Shown here: piece after piece, positions 8,161 through 16,979 of the stretch | Layout: each line of letters starts with the position of its first letter | Numbering within the stretch: the first letter of the stretch is position 1 | Assembly (NCBI GenBank): GCA_937920515.1 | Contig: CALEUG010000005.1 | Coordinates: forward strand, 1 to 64,000 | Direction: 5' to 3' | DNA from: an uncultured bacterium | GTDB taxonomy: Bacteria; Acidobacteriota; Aminicenantia; Aminicenantales; Saccharicenantaceae | Length of the DNA stretch: 64,000 bases | The notes under the pieces: generated by a model | Database searches by the model: none | Seen by the model: only the letters and a program-made list of their open reading frames with translations | What the model was told of the DNA's origin: nothing | Program-made: the position numbers and the translations under genes

Positions 8161-9822
8161 CTATTCTGAAACCGGCCGCTGGAAGGCGCTGTCGGCCCTG
8201 AATTGCGGCAACTTTTCCTGCCGGCCCAGAAGCTCGATTATTTCCCGGGCCCAGCGCAGCAGCTGCAGGGACCCTCCTAAGTCCCAGTCTTCCTGGAATT
8301 CATCCGTTACCTGGTGGTAATGAAATTTCTGGTATTCTTCAGATTTTCTCAAAACCAGATCCGGGTCAGACCCTTTGGCCACTATGCCTTCGTGCAGCCA
8401 GACCGCGGGAATTCCGTGGCGGGCAAAACTCAGCTGGTCCGAGCGAAAGAAAAATCCGTAATTCCCGCCTCGCTCGGGGATATACCGGTAACCAAGTTTC
8501 GCGGCTGCCTGGCGGCAGATATCGTCCAGGTCTGAGAACCTGGCCCCAATGGCATAGACGTCTTCAGTCTCTCCCCAGACATTGCTCATTTCAAAATTAA
8601 TATTGGCCAGGATCATGGAGTTGGGTATGGGCAGATTAGAGGCCAGGTAGTCAGAGCCGAGCAGGTTCTGCTCCTCGGCCGTCACCGCGGCAAAGACCAG
8701 GTTTAGCGGCAGGTCACCCTTGAACTGGGAGTAATACCTGGCCAGGGCCAGCAGGCAGGCTGTGGCCGAACAGTTATCCACGGCCCCGTTGTAGACCTGG
8801 TCCCCCTGGAGGCTGGGGTCTTTCCCCAGGTGGTCGTAGTGAGCAGAAATTATGACGTACTTATTCCTGGCCTCTGGCCGGTTGCTCTTAAGCCAGCCCA
8901 CCACGTTTTCAGCCAGAACTTCCCTGAAGATGGGTTTCTGCCGGACCCGGACCGAAAGACCCAGCGGCCGGGGAGAGAACTCCGGCCTTTCGGCCTCGGC
9001 CAGAAGCTTGTGGCGGTCCAGCCCGGCCGCGGCAAGTATTCTATCGGCCGTCGGACCTGAAACCCAGCCCTGGAAAAAGAGCGTTCTTTTTTTCTCAGGC
9101 AGGAAAAAAGATTCCCTGGCCCAGGAATTGCGGACCACACTCCAGCCGTAGGTGGCCCCCTTATCGTTATGAATGATCAGCACCCCGGCCGCTCCCAGCT
9201 CGGTGGCCTTCTCAAACTTGTAAACCCAGCGCCCGTAATAATTCATATCCTCGCCGTCGAAGATCCCGCCGGGATAATTTCCGGGCTCGTTGATTTCCAC
9301 CAGCAGCACCTTGCCTTTGACATCGTAGCCTTTGAGGTCATCCCACTGGCGTTCCGGGGCCTGGATAAGGTAGCCGCAATAGACAAGCTCGCCGGTGACC
9401 TCAGGCGGGCAATCCTGCCGTTCTGACTTGATGACGAAATCATCAAGGAGCACCGGTCTTAAGACTTCGGCCGACTGTAGGCCTTGGGACGACACTATCT
9501 CCAGCGTGGCCTTGAGGTCCGGCTGGACTCCGACCAGGGTGAAAACCTGACGGTAGCTTTCTCCCGGAAAGGGTTGCAGCCCGAATTGTTTGAAAAAATC
9601 TTCCTGGTAGGCCGCTGCCAGCTCAATACCCCGGCTGCCCAGCCCCCGGCCCTCGTAGATATCGTCTGAAAGAATCCGGATGTGGGCCCGCAGCTCCTCG
9701 GCCGTGATTTCAGACGCGGACCTTTCCCGGCGACAGCCGTTAAAAAACAATAAAGAAGTAACCGCCAGCAGCCCGGATAAAATGGCTTTAACCGTCACCT
9801 GATTTTTGCCAGATAGAATCAT
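8161..9822 (-). CDS. M28-family aminopeptidase, lipoprotein
   Basis: 553 residues. The N-terminal signal ends in a lipobox, FFNGC (Cys30), so it should be lipid-anchored. A PA-like insert domain (about residues 140-260) precedes the M28 catalytic core. Metal ligands and catalytic acids are visible in ISAHYDHLG (His328), GAVDNCSA (Asp349) and TAEEQNLLGSD (Glu383-Glu384), with a later His in AVWLHEG. M28 enzymes of this layout release N-terminal amino acids from peptides. It ends 65 bases before the EIIA ATG (17 before the alternative TTG), so the two may share a transcript. Confidence 0.92.
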   Translation of the reverse strand: MILSGKNQVTVKAILSGLLAVTSLLFFNGCRRERSASEITAEELRAHIRILSDDIYEGRGLGSRGIELAAAYQEDFFKQFGLQPFPGESYRQVFTLVGVQPDLKATLEIVSSQGLQSAEVLRPVLLDDFVIKSERQDCPPEVTGELVYCGYLIQAPERQWDDLKGYDVKGKVLLVEINEPGNYPGGIFDGEDMNYYGRWVYKFEKATELGAAGVLIIHNDKGATYGWSVVRNSWARESFFLPEKKRTLFFQGWVSGPTADRILAAAGLDRHKLLAEAERPEFSPRPLGLSVRVRQKPIFREVLAENVVGWLKSNRPEARNKYVIISAHYDHLGKDPSLQGDQVYNGAVDNCSATACLLALARYYSQFKGDLPLNLVFAAVTAEEQNLLGSDYLASNLPIPNSMILANINFEMSNVWGETEDVYAIGARFSDLDDICRQAAAKLGYRYIPERGGNYGFFFRSDQLSFARHGIPAVWLHEGIVAKGSDPDLVLRKSEEYQKFHYHQVTDEFQEDWDLGGSLQLLRWAREIIELLGRQEKLPQFRADSAFQRPVSE

Positions 9823-9844
9823 TATTCCCTCACGGGTCGGTCCC

Positions 9845-9890
9845 TTAAAATTAAAAGGCCCCGGCCCCGCTGATTACTACCAGCAGGGCC
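9845..9890 (-). terminator. Intrinsic terminator after hppA
   Basis: On the minus strand GGCCCTGCTG (9890-9881) can pair with CAGCGGGGCC (9872-9863), a 10-bp stem with one G-T pair and an 8-base loop. A short GGGGCC run and then TTTTAATTTT follow. It lies about 100 bases past the hppA stop and before the M28 gene on the same strand. Confidence 0.5.
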
Positions 9891-9992
9891 AGAGCCTAAT
9901 TTACTGATTTTGCCCCTGGAAATCCAGGCGAATTTTCTTATTTCCGTTTATCTAACATATGAAAATTCTTTCATATATTCAGTTACCGGCCT

Positions 9993-12179
9993 TTATTTTA
10001 TCAGGGAGAAGGCCACGGTCAGGCCGGCCATGACAATGGAGACCATGCTCATCAGCTTGATGAGAATGTTGAGGCTGGGACCCGAGGTATCCTTGAAGGG
10101 GTCGCCCACGGTATCTCCGACCACAGCCGCCTTGTGAGCCGGTGAACCCTTTCCGCCCAGGTTGCCCTCTTCTATGTACTTCTTGGCGTTGTCCCAGGCC
10201 CCGCCGGCATTGGCCATGAAAACGGCCAGAACAAACCCGGTGGTGGTAGCCCCGATCAGCAGGCCCATTACCCCGGCCACACCCAGCAGCAGCCCGGTGG
10301 CCACCGGAACCACAATGGCCGCCAGCGACGGTACCATCATAGCCTTCTGGGCACCCTTTGTGGAGATGGCCACGCAGCGGGCGTAATCAGGCTCGGCTGT
10401 TCCTTCCCAGACGCCCGGGATTTCTTTGAACTGCCGCCGGACTTCGTCCACCATCTTGCCGGCCGCCTTGCCCACCGCCTGCATGGTCAGGCCGCAGAAG
10501 ACAAAGGCCATCATCGACCCGATGAACATGCCCACCAGGACGATGGGGTTCATCAGCGTCACCCGGAAATAATTCATAAAATCCAGAAAACCGGCCCTGG
10601 CCGTTTCTATGACAGTGCCGTCCAGCATCTGGATGGTATTCTGGCCCAGGCGCATCAACCCGACCTTGAGCTCTTCCACATAGGAAGCCAGCAGGGCCAG
10701 AGCAGTCAGGGCCGCCGAACCAATGGCAAAACCTTTGCCGGTGGCCGCCGTGGTATTGCCCAGGGCATCCAGGGCATCAGTCCGCTTCCTGACCTCGGGC
10801 TCGAGGTTGGACATCTGGGCGTTGCCCCCGGCATTGTCGGCAATCGGCCCGTAGGCGTCGGTGGCCAGGGTAATACCCAGGGTGGACAGCATGCCGACGG
10901 CAGCGATGCCTATCCCATAAAGACCCTGCCCGACGTTGGTCAGGCTGAAGTTGGAAGCGAAGAGATAGGCCAGGATGGTGCCGGCCGCAACCGCCAGGAC
11001 AGGGATGGAAGTGGACAGCATGCCGGTGCCGATGCCGGAGATGATGACCGTGGCCGCACCGGTGGTGGCGCTGTGAGCGATCTTCCTGGTTGGCTTGAAA
11101 GAGTGGGAAGTAAAGTATTCCGTGGATTTACCTATGGCGATTCCGGCCAGGAGCCCGGCCACCAGGGCCAGCCAGGTTCCCAGCGGAAGCTGGAGCAGGC
11201 GAATAATGAAATAGGACAGGATGATTATGAAAACCGAGCTGGCATTGATCCCCCGGCCCAGGGCGTTGATCAAATCTTTCTGGTTGGCTCCTTCTCTGGT
11301 CTTCACCAGGAAAATACCCAGTATGGAAAGTAGCGTTCCCACCGCGGCTATGGCCATGGGAGCCACCACAGCGTTGAGCTGCAGGGCGCCCTGGTCGACA
11401 AAGGCCGAAGCTCCCAGGGCAGCCGTGGCCAGGATGGAACCGGCATAAGACTCATACAGGTCAGCACCCATGCCGGCCACGTCGCCGACGTTATCGCCGA
11501 CGTTATCGGCGATGACCGCCGGGTTTCTGGGATCATCTTCCGGGATGTTGGACTCAACTTTACCCACCAGGTCGGCCCCGACATCGGCAGCCTTGGTGTA
11601 GATACCGCCGCCAACACGAGCGAACAGGGCCTGAGTGGAAGCTCCCATGCCGAAGGTCAGCATGGTGGTGGTTATTATTATCAAATTATGCTCGTCGGAA
11701 ACGGGATAAAAATGCTTCAGTATTAAGAACCAGAGCGAAATATCCAGAAGGGCCAGACCAACCACCGTCAGGCCCATGACCGCACCGCTGCGGAAGGCCA
11801 CTTTCAGGGCGCTGTCCAGGGAGTTCCGGGCGGCGTTGGCCGTCCGGGCTGAGGCGTAGGTGGCGGTTTTCATCCCGAAAAAGCCAGCCAGTCCGGAGAA
11901 AAAACCGCCGGTCAGGAAAGCCACCGGGACCCACCTGTTCTGGACCTTGAGGACGAAAGCCATGAAGGCCAGAAGCAGAATCAGGAAGATAAAAACGATG
12001 GCCACCACTTTATACTGCTGCTTCAGGTAGGCCATGGCTCCTTTTCTTACATAAGAAGCAATTCGGGCCATTCTTTCCGTACCTTCGCTCTTTTTCTTCA
12101 TCTGGTTGTAAAAAAACCAGGCAAAAAACAGGGACAGAATGGAAGCAGCCGGGGCCAGCCAGAAAACAGAATTTAACAT
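9993..12179 (-). CDS. hppA: K+-dependent membrane-bound ion-pumping pyrophosphatase
   Basis: 729 residues from the ATG at 12179, chosen because AGGAGG lies 7 bases upstream. The longer open frame upstream runs through the promoter leader. The protein is a polytopic H+/Na+-translocating pyrophosphatase that couples PPi hydrolysis to ion export. Key motifs are DVGADLVGK (199-207), the acidic [16 protein letters not shown], and the C-terminal [17 protein letters not shown]. The [10 protein letters not shown] motif (474-483) has Ala and Gly at the two positions that separate K+-dependent from K+-independent enzymes (Lys and Thr in the latter), so it is K+-dependent. Sodium pumps belong to that class, but I cannot fix the ion. 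It has its own promoter and terminator. Confidence 0.97.
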   Translation of the reverse strand: MLNSVFWLAPAASILSLFFAWFFYNQMKKKSEGTERMARIASYVRKGAMAYLKQQYKVVAIVFIFLILLLAFMAFVLKVQNRWVPVAFLTGGFFSGLAGFFGMKTATYASARTANAARNSLDSALKVAFRSGAVMGLTVVGLALLDISLWFLILKHFYPVSDEHNLIIITTTMLTFGMGASTQALFARVGGGIYTKAADVGADLVGKVESNIPEDDPRNPAVIADNVGDNVGDVAGMGADLYESYAGSILATAALGASAFVDQGALQLNAVVAPMAIAAVGTLLSILGIFLVKTREGANQKDLINALGRGINASSVFIIILSYFIIRLLQLPLGTWLALVAGLLAGIAIGKSTEYFTSHSFKPTRKIAHSATTGAATVIISGIGTGMLSTSIPVLAVAAGTILAYLFASNFSLTNVGQGLYGIGIAAVGMLSTLGITLATDAYGPIADNAGGNAQMSNLEPEVRKRTDALDALGNTTAATGKGFAIGSAALTALALLASYVEELKVGLMRLGQNTIQMLDGTVIETARAGFLDFMNYFRVTLMNPIVLVGMFIGSMMAFVFCGLTMQAVGKAAGKMVDEVRRQFKEIPGVWEGTAEPDYARCVAISTKGAQKAMMVPSLAAIVVPVATGLLLGVAGVMGLLIGATTTGFVLAVFMANAGGAWDNAKKYIEEGNLGGKGSPAHKAAVVGDTVGDPFKDTSGPSLNILIKLMSMVSIVMAGLTVAFSLIK

Positions 12180-12256
12180 TTTTTGCCTCCTGCTCAGACT
12201 GATGGTGATTTTATCTGTTGAATCCGGTTGTTTACCCTTTAGAAATTTAAGCTGTA

Positions 12257-12285
12257 AATTTATCATAAACAGGCCCTGCTGTCAA
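12257..12285 (-). promoter_or_regulatory. Sigma-70 promoter of hppA
   Basis: On the minus strand TTGACA (12285-12280), a 17-base spacer and TAAATT (12262-12257). The -35 is a perfect consensus match. The predicted start of transcription is near 12250, giving a leader of about 70 bases. Confidence 0.65.
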
Positions 12286-12386
12286 AAACCCGGCCCTGAC
12301 CGGCTCCAGGACGGCAACCGGTCGCAGAACCTGCAGTACAGTGAAAAAGCGCTCGTTAAAATCCACTGGCTCCGGCCTTCAAAAGA

Positions 12387-12415
12387 TTGATTTCATCCCC
12401 GAAGCCGGATAAATT
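12387..12415 (+). promoter_or_regulatory. Sigma-70-type promoter of the DUF72 gene
   Basis: TTGATT (12387-12392), 17-base spacer, TAAATT (12410-12415). The predicted transcript would start near 12422, only about 13 bases before the ATG at 12435. That argues against translation from the earlier TTG at 12387. Confidence 0.5.
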
Positions 12416-12434
12416 AGAGATGAGGAAAAAAGGG

Positions 12435-13154
12435 ATGAAAATCCACATCGGAACCTCGGGCTGGAGCTATCCCGGCTGGCGAAGCCGGTTCTATCCACCC
12501 GAAATCAAACCCGGGGACTGGCTGGAATACTACGCCGGCCATTTTGACACGGTGGAAATCAATATGACTTTTTACCGCTCGCCCCGAACGGAAACCCTGC
12601 AGGGCTGGGCCAGCAGAACTCCGGCTGACTTCCTCTTTACACTTAAGGCTAACCGGCAGATAACCCACCTCAAGAAGTTGCAAAAGGTGGAACACGACCT
12701 GGAACACCTGGCTTATCTGGCCCGAAAGTTGCAGGGCAAGGTCGGCTGCCTGCTCTACCAGCTCCCGCCTTCTCTGAGTAAGAACCTGGAGCTTCTGGAA
12801 TCCTTCCTTCAAAGCCTGCCCCGGGACTTCAGACAGGTGATTGAATTCCGGCACCCCACCTGGTATGACCCGGCGGTCTATGAACTGATGTCTGGAACCG
12901 GGACCATTTTCTGCGTGGTTTCTTCGGCCAGGGTTCCACCGGAAGTGGTGGTAACAGCCCCGGTGGCTTACTTCCGGTTCCATGGACTGACCGGAGGCTA
13001 CCGCTACCGGTATCCGGATGAAGAATTAAAAAAGTGGGCGGAGGCCATCCATCATTGCGGAGCCGGCGAGGTTTTCATCTACTTCAACAACGACTACCAG
13101 GCTCACGCCGTCTTCAACGCCCTGAAGCTCCGGGAACTGCTGTCCGGTTCCTGA
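12435..13154 (+). CDS. DUF72 (YecE-like) TIM-barrel protein
   Basis: 240 residues from the ATG at 12435 (MKIHIGTSGWSYPGW), preceded by GAGG. Longer in-frame starts exist but overlap the promoter. The IGTSGWSYPGW start, ETVEIN-like DTVEINMTFYRSP, FTLKANRQITH, FEFRHPTW-like IEFRHPTWYD and the C-terminal VFIYFNNDYQAHA motif are hallmarks of DUF72. The family adopts a TIM-barrel fold with no well-established biochemical activity. There is no signal peptide, so it is cytoplasmic. It is divergent from hppA. Confidence 0.9.
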   Translation: MKIHIGTSGWSYPGWRSRFYPPEIKPGDWLEYYAGHFDTVEINMTFYRSPRTETLQGWASRTPADFLFTLKANRQITHLKKLQKVEHDLEHLAYLARKLQGKVGCLLYQLPPSLSKNLELLESFLQSLPRDFRQVIEFRHPTWYDPAVYELMSGTGTIFCVVSSARVPPEVVVTAPVAYFRFHGLTGGYRYRYPDEELKKWAEAIHHCGAGEVFIYFNNDYQAHAVFNALKLRELLSGS

Positions 13155-13362
13155 ACAGAAAACGGAATTCAGCAGAGCACATGAACATTAACCGGAGCCT
13201 CTTACGTATCCGTGGCTTTCCAGGCCGACCGGGTCAGATTTTTCCTTTTCCTTCAAGCAGGCCCTTCCCCGTTCAGCTGAAATTACTCAGATTTGAACCC
13301 CTTCAGCCGTAAAATTTCAGCCCGACCGGTCTTCCGGGCAGAGGTGACCTGCAGGAAGAGAG

Positions 13363-13391
13363 TTGATTTCGGCCGGCAGAAAACATAAACT
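13363..13391 (+). promoter_or_regulatory. Sigma-70-type promoter
   Basis: TTGATT (13363-13368), 17-base spacer, TAAACT (13386-13391), with the ATG of the next gene at 13441. The 286-base gap from 13155 to 13440 holds no gene. Just before the promoter, CTGAAAT (13277-13283) and ATTTCAG (13314-13320) form a long-range inverted repeat of unknown meaning. Confidence 0.5.
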
Positions 13392-13440
13392 TAATTAAAG
13401 GTTCAGCCCTGGAAAAACTTATTCTGAGAGGAGCGTTGCC

Positions 13441-14040
13441 ATGAAAAAACTGGTGTTTCCTGTTGCCCTGATATTGGTCTGTTCATTAACTTCAACTTCC
13501 TTTCCCGGTGGCCAGTCCGTGGCGGCCAGTTCTCCGGTTCTTCTGACCTCCTGCGGGCAGAGCCCGGGGCCGGCCATCATCAAGGTCGTCCTGCAGAGGC
13601 TTGGTATTCCCTTTGAACTTGAGCCTCTGGCCACCGCTTCCAGCCTGCAGAAAAAGAAAGAAGGGGGCCAGTCCTTCGGTTCGGTAATCATAGTAATGGG
13701 AGCCAGCCTCAAGGGCATGGGCGCCGCTGGCATTTCCATCGACGACGAAATCAAGAGAATAAACCAGCTCATCCAGGAAGCCAGGAAACAGGGCTTAAAG
13801 GTCATCGGCGCTCACCTCGAAGGAATGAAAAGGAGAGCCCAGGGGGCGGCGGCCGGCGATACCACCGACGAGCAGAGCATCGACGCCGTGGCTCCCCAGT
13901 CTGACGTTCTCCTGGTTAATAAAGAGGGTAACGCCGACGGCCGTTTCACCACCATCGCCCGGAGCAAGAACATTCCGCTGATTGAAGTCGAAAAGAATAT
14001 GGACCTGGTGGAAGAACTCCGGAAGATTTACGGAAAATAA
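13441..14040 (+). CDS. Small exported protein, possibly DUF6305-like
   Basis: 199 residues with a clear signal peptide (MKKLVFPVALILVCSLTS, cleavage probably near residue 25-30). The mature part has a Rossmann-like alternation of strands and helices: PVLLTSCGQSPGPAIIK, SVIIVMGASLKGMG, LKVIGAHLEG, SDVLLVNKEGN and IPLIEVEK. The layout resembles a short exported family I associate tentatively with DUF6305; I do not know a function. GAGAGGAGC gives a good Shine-Dalgarno. A weak hairpin followed by TTTTT begins at the stop codon (14041-14059) and could be a terminator. Confidence 0.6.
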   Translation: MKKLVFPVALILVCSLTSTSFPGGQSVAASSPVLLTSCGQSPGPAIIKVVLQRLGIPFELEPLATASSLQKKKEGGQSFGSVIIVMGASLKGMGAAGISIDDEIKRINQLIQEARKQGLKVIGAHLEGMKRRAQGAAAGDTTDEQSIDAVAPQSDVLLVNKEGNADGRFTTIARSKNIPLIEVEKNMDLVEELRKIYGK

Positions 14041-14111
14041 AACCCGGGGCCCGGTTTTTCGGTCAGCCGGGCCGAGCGAATCCGGCTGGCAATAGAGTCT
14101 GTCGCTGCCGG

Positions 14112-16193
14112 CTACTTCTTTTTGAGTTCTACCATTCCTGCCTTTTCCAGGGCCTGGAAATACTTCTCAACATCCAGCAGGGGAAGAGGTCCATACTCGG
14201 CCGAGGCCGCATTGCGGATCTCGAATATGGATTTTTTCCCGTCTATAAAATTGCGCAGCTCAAATTCGGCCGGGTAAATCAGAGGAGAGAGCTGAATGTT
14301 CATTTCCCTCAGCCGCATGAGTACCGCCCAGGGGTCTCCTGCCCCGGCCGCCGGTTTTCTCACCGGAACAACCCGGCTCAGTCTCAGTTCTTCCTGGGTC
14401 ATGGTCAGCTTTTCCGGTTTCAGGCCGTGGCGCTGGCAGCTCTGCTGGTACAGCACTTCCAGTTCGTTCAGCCCGGCCGCCTGGAACTGGTCCAGGGTGC
14501 TCAACTTGGCCGCCAGCCAGGCGGCAAACTGGCGGTCGTCCCCGGCGAAAAACCTGGCTGACTCCAGCGCTTCTTTTTCCCGTAAGACAGCCTGCCGCAG
14601 AATATTAACCGCCTCCTTCCTGGACTCGGCCAGGTTCTTACTCCCGGCTTTCATGATCAGGTCAACCGCCCGTCCTTTTTCCCGGCCCAGACGCCCCAGG
14701 CCGCGGGTGCTGACTTCATTCAGTATGGCCCTGGCCTCTTCCGGCCCGGCATTGGCCAGGAAAAGGGCAGAAGCCACGGTCAGGGTAACAACCCTCTTGA
14801 GCTGGGTGGAATCGGATTTGTCGGGCAGGTCGCCGCTGGTGTGGTACCACATATCGGGCCAGCAGATGAACATCACGGCCGGTACCTTTACCGCTCCGTC
14901 TATAAAAACTATATGGTCGCTGCCGCCGGAAAAGGGGTCGATAGAATAATAAAACGGGTCGCGGCTTCCAGCTGGCGATAGCACGGCCAGGTCCTTCCAG
15001 CCCCGGTCCTGAGCAATGCGCTGGCTGGCTCCCATCCATTCTACGAAAGAGGCCACCACGTCGTTCAGGTAAGTCGGGAGAGAATACGGAGTTGTTTCAA
15101 GGCGGAAAGCGCTCAGGTTCTTGACCAGAGCCTCCCCCACCATGTCTTCGTTTATATTGGCAAAAAATCTGCGGGCTATTTCGGGATATTTCTGGATGTA
15201 GGCCCTGGTGCCTGAAATCTCGGGAACGAAGAGAAAACGTATGGATCGTTTAAGCGGCGGGATGGTTCCCTCGGCCATCATCTTCTTGATAACCCGCCCG
15301 GCTTCCAGGATGGCCACGCAGCCGGAGGCATCATCGTTGGCCCCCTGCTTGGCATAACCTTCGAATAGATGGGCGGTAAGGACCAGTTCCTCTTCCGGCT
15401 TCTCCACTCCCTTTATCAGTCCAACAGCCATTTCTTCCCTGGCCGGAACCATCTGTGTCCTGACCAGAGCCCTGACCACGATTCTGGTCTTCCTTTCCAG
15501 GGCCATCTTCAGGTCAAAGTAGGTTCTCTCCGACACCATGAAGGCAAAGGTCGGTTTCTCTTTCGGGCCCACCCTGATTGAACTCCAGCCAATCTGGTCC
15601 CGGTCGAATTCCGGATGGCTGGAAGAGCAGCCGACGAGGCCGACTGCCCCGAATTTCTCCACGGCCAGGCGCCTGGCGGTTTCCGGTGGCCCGTAAACCA
15701 GGACAACTTTTCCCTTAACATCCTTGTTTTTATAGTGGTCCTCGCTGTAACCCGGTCCGACATCTACCAGCTCGGCCGTAACTTCGGCCGGAGCGCTGCC
15801 CGAGCACAGCACGGCCGGTATCTCTTTAAGGTCGGCGATCTTTTTTTTGACCGGTTCGACCATCCATAGCTCGGCCTCTTCAGCATCCCAGACGGCCTGG
15901 TCGCGGGCCGGCAGCTCCACCACCTGGGCTTCATCGTATCCGTATTCCCGCAATTTCTCCAGGATGAATCCGGTCTCAAAGTAGCCGGTGGCATACTCTT
16001 CAGCTTTCCGGTTGCGGTTGACCCCGGTGAGAAAGATTTCGTTCTGCAGGGCCAGCTCCCCGCTGGCTTCGTTTATAATATCCTGGAGCAACTTAAGGGG
16101 AAGAAGAGTCCTGGGCAGTTTTTCCTGGGGCTGGGCTGCAGCCACCGAAACCAAAAACAATAAAACTAAAAGTGCCGCCAGCTGTTTTTTCAT
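14112..16193 (-). CDS. Exported M28-family metallopeptidase with C-terminal extension
   Basis: 693 residues from the ATG at 16193 (MKKQLAALL), preceded by GGAGCAAGAA; upstream frame extension is leader. A signal peptide ends near VAAAQP. The middle carries a PA-like segment and an M28 core with LTAHLFEG (His), GANDDASG (Asp), FVPEISG (Glu), NINEDMVG (acidic) and GGSDHIVF (His). After about residue 480 comes an all-helical region. The end (FIDGKKSIFEI through FQALEKAGMVEL) looks like a small winged-helix-like domain. It is unlike the M28 lipoprotein at 8161-9822 in architecture. Expected role: extracytoplasmic peptide degradation. Confidence 0.82.
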   Translation of the reverse strand: MKKQLAALLVLLFLVSVAAAQPQEKLPRTLLPLKLLQDIINEASGELALQNEIFLTGVNRNRKAEEYATGYFETGFILEKLREYGYDEAQVVELPARDQAVWDAEEAELWMVEPVKKKIADLKEIPAVLCSGSAPAEVTAELVDVGPGYSEDHYKNKDVKGKVVLVYGPPETARRLAVEKFGAVGLVGCSSSHPEFDRDQIGWSSIRVGPKEKPTFAFMVSERTYFDLKMALERKTRIVVRALVRTQMVPAREEMAVGLIKGVEKPEEELVLTAHLFEGYAKQGANDDASGCVAILEAGRVIKKMMAEGTIPPLKRSIRFLFVPEISGTRAYIQKYPEIARRFFANINEDMVGEALVKNLSAFRLETTPYSLPTYLNDVVASFVEWMGASQRIAQDRGWKDLAVLSPAGSRDPFYYSIDPFSGGSDHIVFIDGAVKVPAVMFICWPDMWYHTSGDLPDKSDSTQLKRVVTLTVASALFLANAGPEEARAILNEVSTRGLGRLGREKGRAVDLIMKAGSKNLAESRKEAVNILRQAVLREKEALESARFFAGDDRQFAAWLAAKLSTLDQFQAAGLNELEVLYQQSCQRHGLKPEKLTMTQEELRLSRVVPVRKPAAGAGDPWAVLMRLREMNIQLSPLIYPAEFELRNFIDGKKSIFEIRNAASAEYGPLPLLDVEKYFQALEKAGMVELKKK

Positions 16194-16230
16194 TTCTTGC
16201 TCCTTTGACCGATAAAATATTAAGTAAAAA

Positions 16231-16259
16231 ATTCTATAAACTATTAAACGAATTTGCAA
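16231..16259 (-). promoter_or_regulatory. Sigma-70-type promoter of the second M28 gene
   Basis: On the minus strand TTGCAA (16259-16254), 17-base spacer, TAGAAT (16236-16231). It gives a leader of about 30 bases ahead of the ATG at 16193. The surrounding region is AT-rich, unlike its flanks. Confidence 0.5.
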
Positions 16260-16342
16260 AAGAAAAGTTTTTCCTGGAGGCTTCGGGATGTCAATTTAAT
16301 CTCAATTTTGCTAAAATCTATAAAAGAGAGGCAGGTGAAAAA

Positions 16343-16954
16343 ATGATATCCACCTCGCTGGCCATCAACCTCGTCACCGCACTTCTGGCCATCAACGTCA
16401 TCTGGCTGATTTACATCCTGTTCCGGGGCCATACCGAAAGCCTGGTCCGCACTATCATCATAATCGTCCTTCTGGGTATAATCCTGGGTTACCTCCAGAA
16501 CACAAGATTGACCGTCCTGAGCTTCAAGGCCATCAAGAATGACCTGTTCCCGCCCGATATTCCTGAATACCAATATACCGTTAGCGAGTCGGATACCCTT
16601 TATTCTCACCGGACAATCTACACCTTCTTCACAGGCCAGGAAGTTGAGCGCGACTCCACCATTCCCGCCCCGCCCGAGCTCAAAGTGGTTATGGACCCCA
16701 ACGGCCGGACCTTCACCTTAGAAGACCCTGAATCCCTGAACCTGGTCCTTGACCAGCTCAAGCTGCCCAGGGTCAGTCACGGCGCTAAAGAACTGGTTAC
16801 CATCACGGGAAACCAGACCGATGTGGGAGTCTACCGCTGGGATGACTATCCCCTCGGAACCCTGATCGTGGAAAGGACCCTTTTCCAGAAGAGAGACAAC
16901 CTGCAGAGTTATAATGCCATCTCCAGGATCATCGTCGACAGCCGGAGATATTAA
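16343..16954 (+). CDS. Membrane protein of unknown family
   Basis: 203 residues from the ATG at 16343 (MISTSLAINLVTALLA); the longer upstream frame overlaps the divergent promoter region. Two N-terminal membrane helices (about residues 5-28 and 34-55) are followed by a soluble domain of about 145 residues with no family I recognise. The soluble part includes PPELKVVMDPNGRTFTLED and is mixed alpha/beta in character. It sits 25 bases ahead of the transporter gene at 16980 and leads a four-gene unit, so a role with that transporter or the deacylase is plausible but unproven. Confidence 0.7.
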   Translation: MISTSLAINLVTALLAINVIWLIYILFRGHTESLVRTIIIIVLLGIILGYLQNTRLTVLSFKAIKNDLFPPDIPEYQYTVSESDTLYSHRTIYTFFTGQEVERDSTIPAPPELKVVMDPNGRTFTLEDPESLNLVLDQLKLPRVSHGAKELVTITGNQTDVGVYRWDDYPLGTLIVERTLFQKRDNLQSYNAISRIIVDSRRY

Positions 16955-16979
16955 CAGAGCCAGAAGGAGATAACAAACC

